From Bacteroidales bacterium (GTDB taxonomy: Bacteria; Bacteroidota; Bacteroidia; Bacteroidales; UBA932), in NCBI GenBank assembly GCA_016303175.1, contig JAEDMF010000078.1, positions 1-7,749 on the forward strand: a stretch of 7,749 bases of DNA. Reading direction: 5' to 3'. Of this stretch, positions 4,132 through 7,749 are shown piece after piece. The translations under genes and the position numbers were made by a program. Each line of letters opens with the position of its first letter. Position 1 is the stretch's first letter. Under the pieces are notes generated by a model. That model saw only the letters and a list, made by a program, of their open reading frames with translations. It had not been told where the DNA came from and ran no database searches.

Positions 4132-6054
4132 ATGGAAGAGGATATCAAGCAGACCAACGAACTACGCTACGAAGACGACAACATACGTACGCTGGACGGA
4201 ATGGAACACATACGCAGCCGTCCGGGTATGTACATCGGACAGCTGGGTAACGGCGAACATGCTGCAGACGGCATCTACGTCCTGCTCAAGGAGGTGGTTG
4301 ACAACAGTATAGACGAGTTCCGCATGCATGCCGGCAAGCAAATCAACCTGACCGTGGACGAGGCCTCCGTAAAAGTGAGGGACTACGGCAGGGGCATCCC
4401 TCTGGGCAAGGTTGTGGATGTCAGCAGCAAACTGAACACAGGCGGAAAATTTGACGACAAGGCCTTCGTGAAAAGCGTAGGCATGAACGGTGTGGGTATC
4501 AAGGCCGCCAACGCGCTGAGTGTGGACTTCTTCGTGGAGTCCTACCGCGAAGGCAAAGCTTCCTTCGCGCGCTACCGCAGAGGCAAATTGCTGGAAAGCG
4601 GTCTCAGGGACGCACCCAAGGAGAAGAACGGCACCTATGTGGAGTTCACTCCGGACCCGCTCAAGTTCGTGGACTACCACTTCCGTCCCGACATTGTGGA
4701 AAGGATGGTCAAGCACTACTCCTACCTTAACAAGGGACTCTCGCTACATCTTAACGGCAAGGTTTACAAGAGCGAAAACGGTCTGCTCGATTTGGTGAAC
4801 GACTCCATGACCGAAGAACCCCTCTACCCTCCCATTCACATAGAGGATGAGGATATCGAAATAGTGTTCACCCACGGCAATATGGACAAGGAGGATATTT
4901 CTTCCTTCGTGAACGGACAGTTCACCCGCGACGGAGGTACGCATCAGGCGGCCTTCCGCGAGGCTGTAGCCAAGACCTTGAAGGAATTCTACAAGAAGGA
5001 CTACGATCCTGAGGACATACGAGGAGGCATTATCGGAGCAATCTCTATGAGAGTGCAGGAGCCAAACTTCGCTAACCAGGCCAAGACGAAGATGAGTTCC
5101 GTCTATATGTGGGAAAAACCCGTCAAAAACGCTGACGGGGCCGTGATAGACACGGACAAGGGTCCTACCATACGCGGCTTCGTAGGCGACTTCATCAAAA
5201 CCAATCTGGACAACTACCTGCACATCCACAAGGATATCCAGCAAATTATCCAGGATAAGATAAACGAAAACGAGCGCATCCGCAAGCAGAAGAACGAGGT
5301 AGTGGGCAAAATCAAGACCAAGCGCAAAAAGGACGAATACAATCCCAAACTGCGTGACTGCCGCTATCACTACAATGACAAACTGCCCAAGGACAAGGTC
5401 TATCTCGCGGAGCAGAGCAGCATCTTCATCACGGAGGGAAACTCGGCGTCAGGTACTTTCACAAAGGTGAGGGACGCCAATACCCAAGCCGTGTTCAGCC
5501 TTAGGGGCAAGCCCATCAACTGCTTTAAGGAGAGTGCAGCAAAAGTATCTGCAAATCAAGAACTTATGCTGCTTATATCCGCCCTCGGAGTGGAGGATGA
5601 CTACGCAAATCTGCGCTACAACAACATAGTGGTGGCCACCGATGCCGACGACGATGGAATGCACATCCGCCTGCTGGTGCTGACCTTCTTGCTGAAGTTC
5701 TTCCCCGACCTGGTCAGGGACGGTCATGTGTACATCCTGGACACCCCCCTCTTCAGGGTGAAGGGTCCCAAGGAATCCTACTACTGCTTCAGCCGCGAAG
5801 AAAAGGAAGCCGCAGTGTCCAAAATAGGCAAAAAGGCCGAAATCACACGATTCAAAGGTCTGGGAGAAATTTCCGGAGACGAGTTCAAGGATTTCATAGG
5901 CCCCGACATGAGGCTTCAGGATGTCACCCTGAGCAAGGACGAGACCATACAGCAGATTCTGAATTTCTATATGGGCGACAACACCCAGCAGAGGCAGGAT
6001 TTCATACGCGACAACCTCCGCACCACGGAGCAGATGGAAGGAATAGATATTTAA
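4132..6054 (+). CDS. parE: DNA topoisomerase IV subunit B
   Basis: This 640-residue protein has full family length and is the ATPase/TOPRIM subunit of topoisomerase IV, which partners ParC to decatenate daughter chromosomes. The GHKL ATPase domain shows EVVDNSIDE (54-62), DYGRGIP (84-90) and GMNGVGIKAANALS (117-130). The transducer loop QAK (316-318) stands where GyrB has QTK and keeps the Gln and Lys. The TOPRIM domain has EGNSASG (435-441), SLRGKP (456-461) and DADDDG (504-509), followed by RFKGLGEIS (573-581). Wording such as EGxSASG and RDANTQAVFSLRGKP fits Bacteroidota ParE rather than GyrB. Catalytic Glu435 and Asp504, Asp506 and Asp508 are kept. Residue 437 is Asn (AAC at 5440-5442) where EGDSA is nearly universal. 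The start follows the pssA stop by two bases. parC is not in this window. Confidence 0.92.
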   Translation: MEEDIKQTNELRYEDDNIRTLDGMEHIRSRPGMYIGQLGNGEHAADGIYVLLKEVVDNSIDEFRMHAGKQINLTVDEASVKVRDYGRGIPLGKVVDVSSKLNTGGKFDDKAFVKSVGMNGVGIKAANALSVDFFVESYREGKASFARYRRGKLLESGLRDAPKEKNGTYVEFTPDPLKFVDYHFRPDIVERMVKHYSYLNKGLSLHLNGKVYKSENGLLDLVNDSMTEEPLYPPIHIEDEDIEIVFTHGNMDKEDISSFVNGQFTRDGGTHQAAFREAVAKTLKEFYKKDYDPEDIRGGIIGAISMRVQEPNFANQAKTKMSSVYMWEKPVKNADGAVIDTDKGPTIRGFVGDFIKTNLDNYLHIHKDIQQIIQDKINENERIRKQKNEVVGKIKTKRKKDEYNPKLRDCRYHYNDKLPKDKVYLAEQSSIFITEGNSASGTFTKVRDANTQAVFSLRGKPINCFKESAAKVSANQELMLLISALGVEDDYANLRYNNIVVATDADDDGMHIRLLVLTFLLKFFPDLVRDGHVYILDTPLFRVKGPKESYYCFSREEKEAAVSKIGKKAEITRFKGLGEISGDEFKDFIGPDMRLQDVTLSKDETIQQILNFYMGDNTQQRQDFIRDNLRTTEQMEGIDI

Positions 6055-6067
6055 TACTTTTTACAAT

Positions 6068-7624
6068 ATGTTCAAAAACCAACCAAAAGGGCTCTTCGCC
6101 CTTGCTCTCGCCAATACGGGAGAGCGTTTCGGCTACTACACCATGCTGGCCATTCTGGCCCTGCTGATGCAGGCCAAATTCGGCTGGGATGAAGCAGCTG
6201 CCGGCCAAGTATATGCAATTTTTCTGGCCGGTGTTTATTTCATGCCTCTGGTAGGAGGTATTCTGGCAGACAAGATAGGCTACGGCAAATGCGTGCTTAC
6301 CGGCTTTGCCGTAATGTTCATAGGCTATCTCGCTCTAGCCATACCGACGGATTCGGGCCTGACCGGCAAAATAGCAATGTTGGGCGGTCTTGCCCTCGTG
6401 GCTGTGGGCACCGGATTGTTCAAGGGCAATCTTCAGGTGCTAGTGGGCAATCTCTATGACGACCCCCAATACGCCTCAAAGAGGGACAGCGCATTCAGCC
6501 TCTTTTATATGGCAATCAACATAGGCGCAATGTTCGCTCCCGCTGTGGCCAAATGGATGACAAACTGGTACCTCTCAGGCAAGGGCTTCGTATACGATGC
6601 CGCCTGTCAGGAGCCTGCATATCTGGAGGCTCTCTCGGGAGCCTACGGGCTCTGCTTCGCAGTTGCCTGCGTATCGCTGATTTTCTCCGTTGCCATCTAT
6701 CTCGGATGCCGCAAATGGTTCGCCCACGCAGATGTCAACACAAAGCAGAAAGCCGACAACGGCAGTTCCGCCCCCGTGCAGGAGCTCACTCCCAAACAGA
6801 CCAAAGACAGAATTGTTGCCCTGTTGCTGGTATTCGCCGTCGTCATTTTCTTCTGGATGGCCTTCCACCAGAACGGCTCAGCCCTCACTTTCTTCGCCAA
6901 GAACTATACCAATCTTGAAGTGGGCGGCGTATCCCGCATCTGGTTCAACATAGGCAGCCTCGCCCTCATCGCTGCAGCTGTGTACGCCCTGTTCTCCGTT
7001 TTCCAGAGCAACAGCGTCAAGGGCAAGGGCATTTCCGCCGCAGTGACCGCTCTCCTGCTTGGAGGCGCCTACGCGCTGTACAGCTTTATGCCCGACCCCA
7101 TCCACGCCCAACCTTCCGACTTCCAGCAGTTCAACCCCTTCTTCGTGGTTGCCCTGACTCCCTTCTCAATGGCAATTTTCGGCGCTCTCGCCAATAAGGG
7201 CAAAGAACCTTCCGCACCCAAGAAGATTGCCCTCGGAATGTTGGTTGCCGCTCTCGGTTTCGTAATCATCACCCTTGCATCCTTCGGCCTGACCTCGCCC
7301 AAGGACCTTCAGGGCACCCAGAGCATACTGAGCCCCTACTGGCTCATCAGCACCTACCTTACACTTACCTTTGCGGAACTCCTGCTCTCTCCTATGGGCA
7401 TTTCCTTCGTCAGCAAGGTGGCTCCTCCCAAGTACAAGGGTATGATGATGGGCTGCTGGTTTGCCGCCACCGCCATAGGCAACTACCTCAGTTCCATCCC
7501 CTCTTTGCTTTGGAACAAGATACCCCTTATGGCTAACTGGGGCATACTGATTGCTCTATGCCTGATAAGCGCCATAGTTATGTTCTCCATAATGAAAAAA
7601 ATCGAAAACGCGACAAATAACTGA
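6068..7624 (+). CDS. POT/PTR family proton-coupled di/tripeptide symporter
   Basis: This 518-residue polytopic transporter of the POT family (major facilitator superfamily) should import di- and tripeptides with protons across the inner membrane. The TM1 motif is ANTGERFGYY (15-24), corresponding to ExxERFxYY. The PTR2 signature FYMAINIGA lies at 146-154, GLFKGNLQVLVGNLY at 116-130, and AELLLSPMG at 435-443 supplies the conserved TM10 Glu436. A hydrophilic linker at about 219-247 separates the two six-helix halves. Extra helices of the kind seen in bacterial POTs are likely between them (about 248-345). The first Glu of the ExxER proton-coupling motif is replaced by Asn16; Glu19 and Arg20 remain. 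I recall similar wording (ANxGERFGYY) in other Bacteroidota POTs, so this may be a subfamily trait. It lies 13 bases after parE and two bases before the dipeptidase gene, which supports peptide uptake for intracellular hydrolysis. Confidence 0.9.
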   Translation: MFKNQPKGLFALALANTGERFGYYTMLAILALLMQAKFGWDEAAAGQVYAIFLAGVYFMPLVGGILADKIGYGKCVLTGFAVMFIGYLALAIPTDSGLTGKIAMLGGLALVAVGTGLFKGNLQVLVGNLYDDPQYASKRDSAFSLFYMAINIGAMFAPAVAKWMTNWYLSGKGFVYDAACQEPAYLEALSGAYGLCFAVACVSLIFSVAIYLGCRKWFAHADVNTKQKADNGSSAPVQELTPKQTKDRIVALLLVFAVVIFFWMAFHQNGSALTFFAKNYTNLEVGGVSRIWFNIGSLALIAAAVYALFSVFQSNSVKGKGISAAVTALLLGGAYALYSFMPDPIHAQPSDFQQFNPFFVVALTPFSMAIFGALANKGKEPSAPKKIALGMLVAALGFVIITLASFGLTSPKDLQGTQSILSPYWLISTYLTLTFAELLLSPMGISFVSKVAPPKYKGMMMGCWFAATAIGNYLSSIPSLLWNKIPLMANWGILIALCLISAIVMFSIMKKIENATNN

Positions 7625-7626
7625 TT

Positions 7627-7749
7627 ATGAAAACAATAAAAGACCTCCAGCCCGCTATCGTCTGGAACAATTTCTACAAGCTCACACAAATTCCCCGTCC
7701 TTCCTCCCACGAAGAAAAGGTTTCCGAATACCTCTATAACTGGGGTAAG
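7627..7749 (+). CDS. pepD: M20C aminoacyl-histidine dipeptidase, 5' part only
   Basis: Forty-one codons are visible before the window ends. The start MKTIKDLQPAIVWNNFYKLT followed by QIPRPSSHEEKVSEYLYNWGK matches the characteristic N-terminus of PepD-type cytosol non-specific dipeptidases (LxPxxVWxxFxxLxxIPRPSxxEEK). These zinc enzymes split Xaa-His and many other dipeptides in the cytoplasm. The metal ligands and catalytic residues lie beyond the window, so activity cannot be judged. ATG at 7627 comes two bases after the transporter stop. The pairing of a peptide symporter with a dipeptidase makes functional sense: imported dipeptides are hydrolysed to amino acids. Confidence 0.85.
   Translation, partial: MKTIKDLQPAIVWNNFYKLTQIPRPSSHEEKVSEYLYNWGK

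Larger units (their letters stand above)
2183..7749 (+). other. Probable five-gene operon pepC-pssA-parE-POT transporter-pepD
   Basis: All five genes are on the plus strand with gaps of 3, 2, 13 and 2 bases. There is no room for internal terminators and little for promoters between genes, although promoters inside coding regions cannot be excluded. Near-abutting stop and start codons suggest translational coupling. The unit continues past the right edge of the window. Confidence 0.75.

Noticed and set aside
4162..5727. Several minus-strand frames (184, 208 and 92 codons) antisense to parE
   Set aside because: parE is full length with intact motifs; the antisense products are low-information shadow translations.
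4132..6054. Calling this gene gyrB
   Set aside because: The wording around the TOPRIM and GHKL motifs fits Bacteroidota ParE, although GyrB cannot be fully excluded without an alignment.

Overview
This window most likely comes from a member of the Bacteroidota, probably the order Bacteroidales. By eye the base composition is moderately GC-rich, a little above half. Three things point there: the topoisomerase IV B subunit has the wording typical of that phylum, the POT transporter opens with a Bacteroidota-like N-terminus, and matches to the Bacteroidota -7 promoter element (TAnnTTTG) lie in the one divergent intergenic region. The genus cannot be named from this sequence.

Left part (1-1291): the window opens inside a plus-strand gene, apparently near the end of its lipoprotein signal peptide. 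The rest encodes a small, unrecognised, probably exported protein. Its 3' end overlaps by 23 bases the 3' end of a convergent minus-strand gene for a short, divergent dihydropteroate synthase (folate pathway).

Middle (1292-2182): a DEDDy-type 3'-5' exonuclease gene lies upstream of the dihydropteroate synthase gene on the minus strand. The 163 bases between them are unusually rich in dyads: three copies of one 12-base motif, a long hairpin and two palindromes. One copy of the motif runs into the first codons of the synthase gene. Upstream of the exonuclease is a 107-base divergent promoter region.

Right part (2183-7749): five plus-strand genes packed with gaps of 2 to 13 bases look like one operon. 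They are an exported C1 aminopeptidase C (bleomycin hydrolase family), phosphatidylserine synthase (pssA), topoisomerase IV subunit B (parE), a POT-family proton/peptide symporter, and the start of an M20C dipeptidase (pepD). The first, fourth and fifth genes fit a peptide-scavenging route: trim peptides outside the cytoplasm, import di/tripeptides, then split them inside. pssA and parE are housekeeping genes set into the same unit.

I see no CRISPR array, phage genes, transposase, tRNA or rRNA, and no convincing undescribed multi-gene system. The points most worth a second look are the repeat cluster at the start of the dihydropteroate synthase gene, the altered active-site loops of that enzyme, and an Asp-to-Asn change in the TOPRIM motif of ParE at a site known from quinolone resistance.
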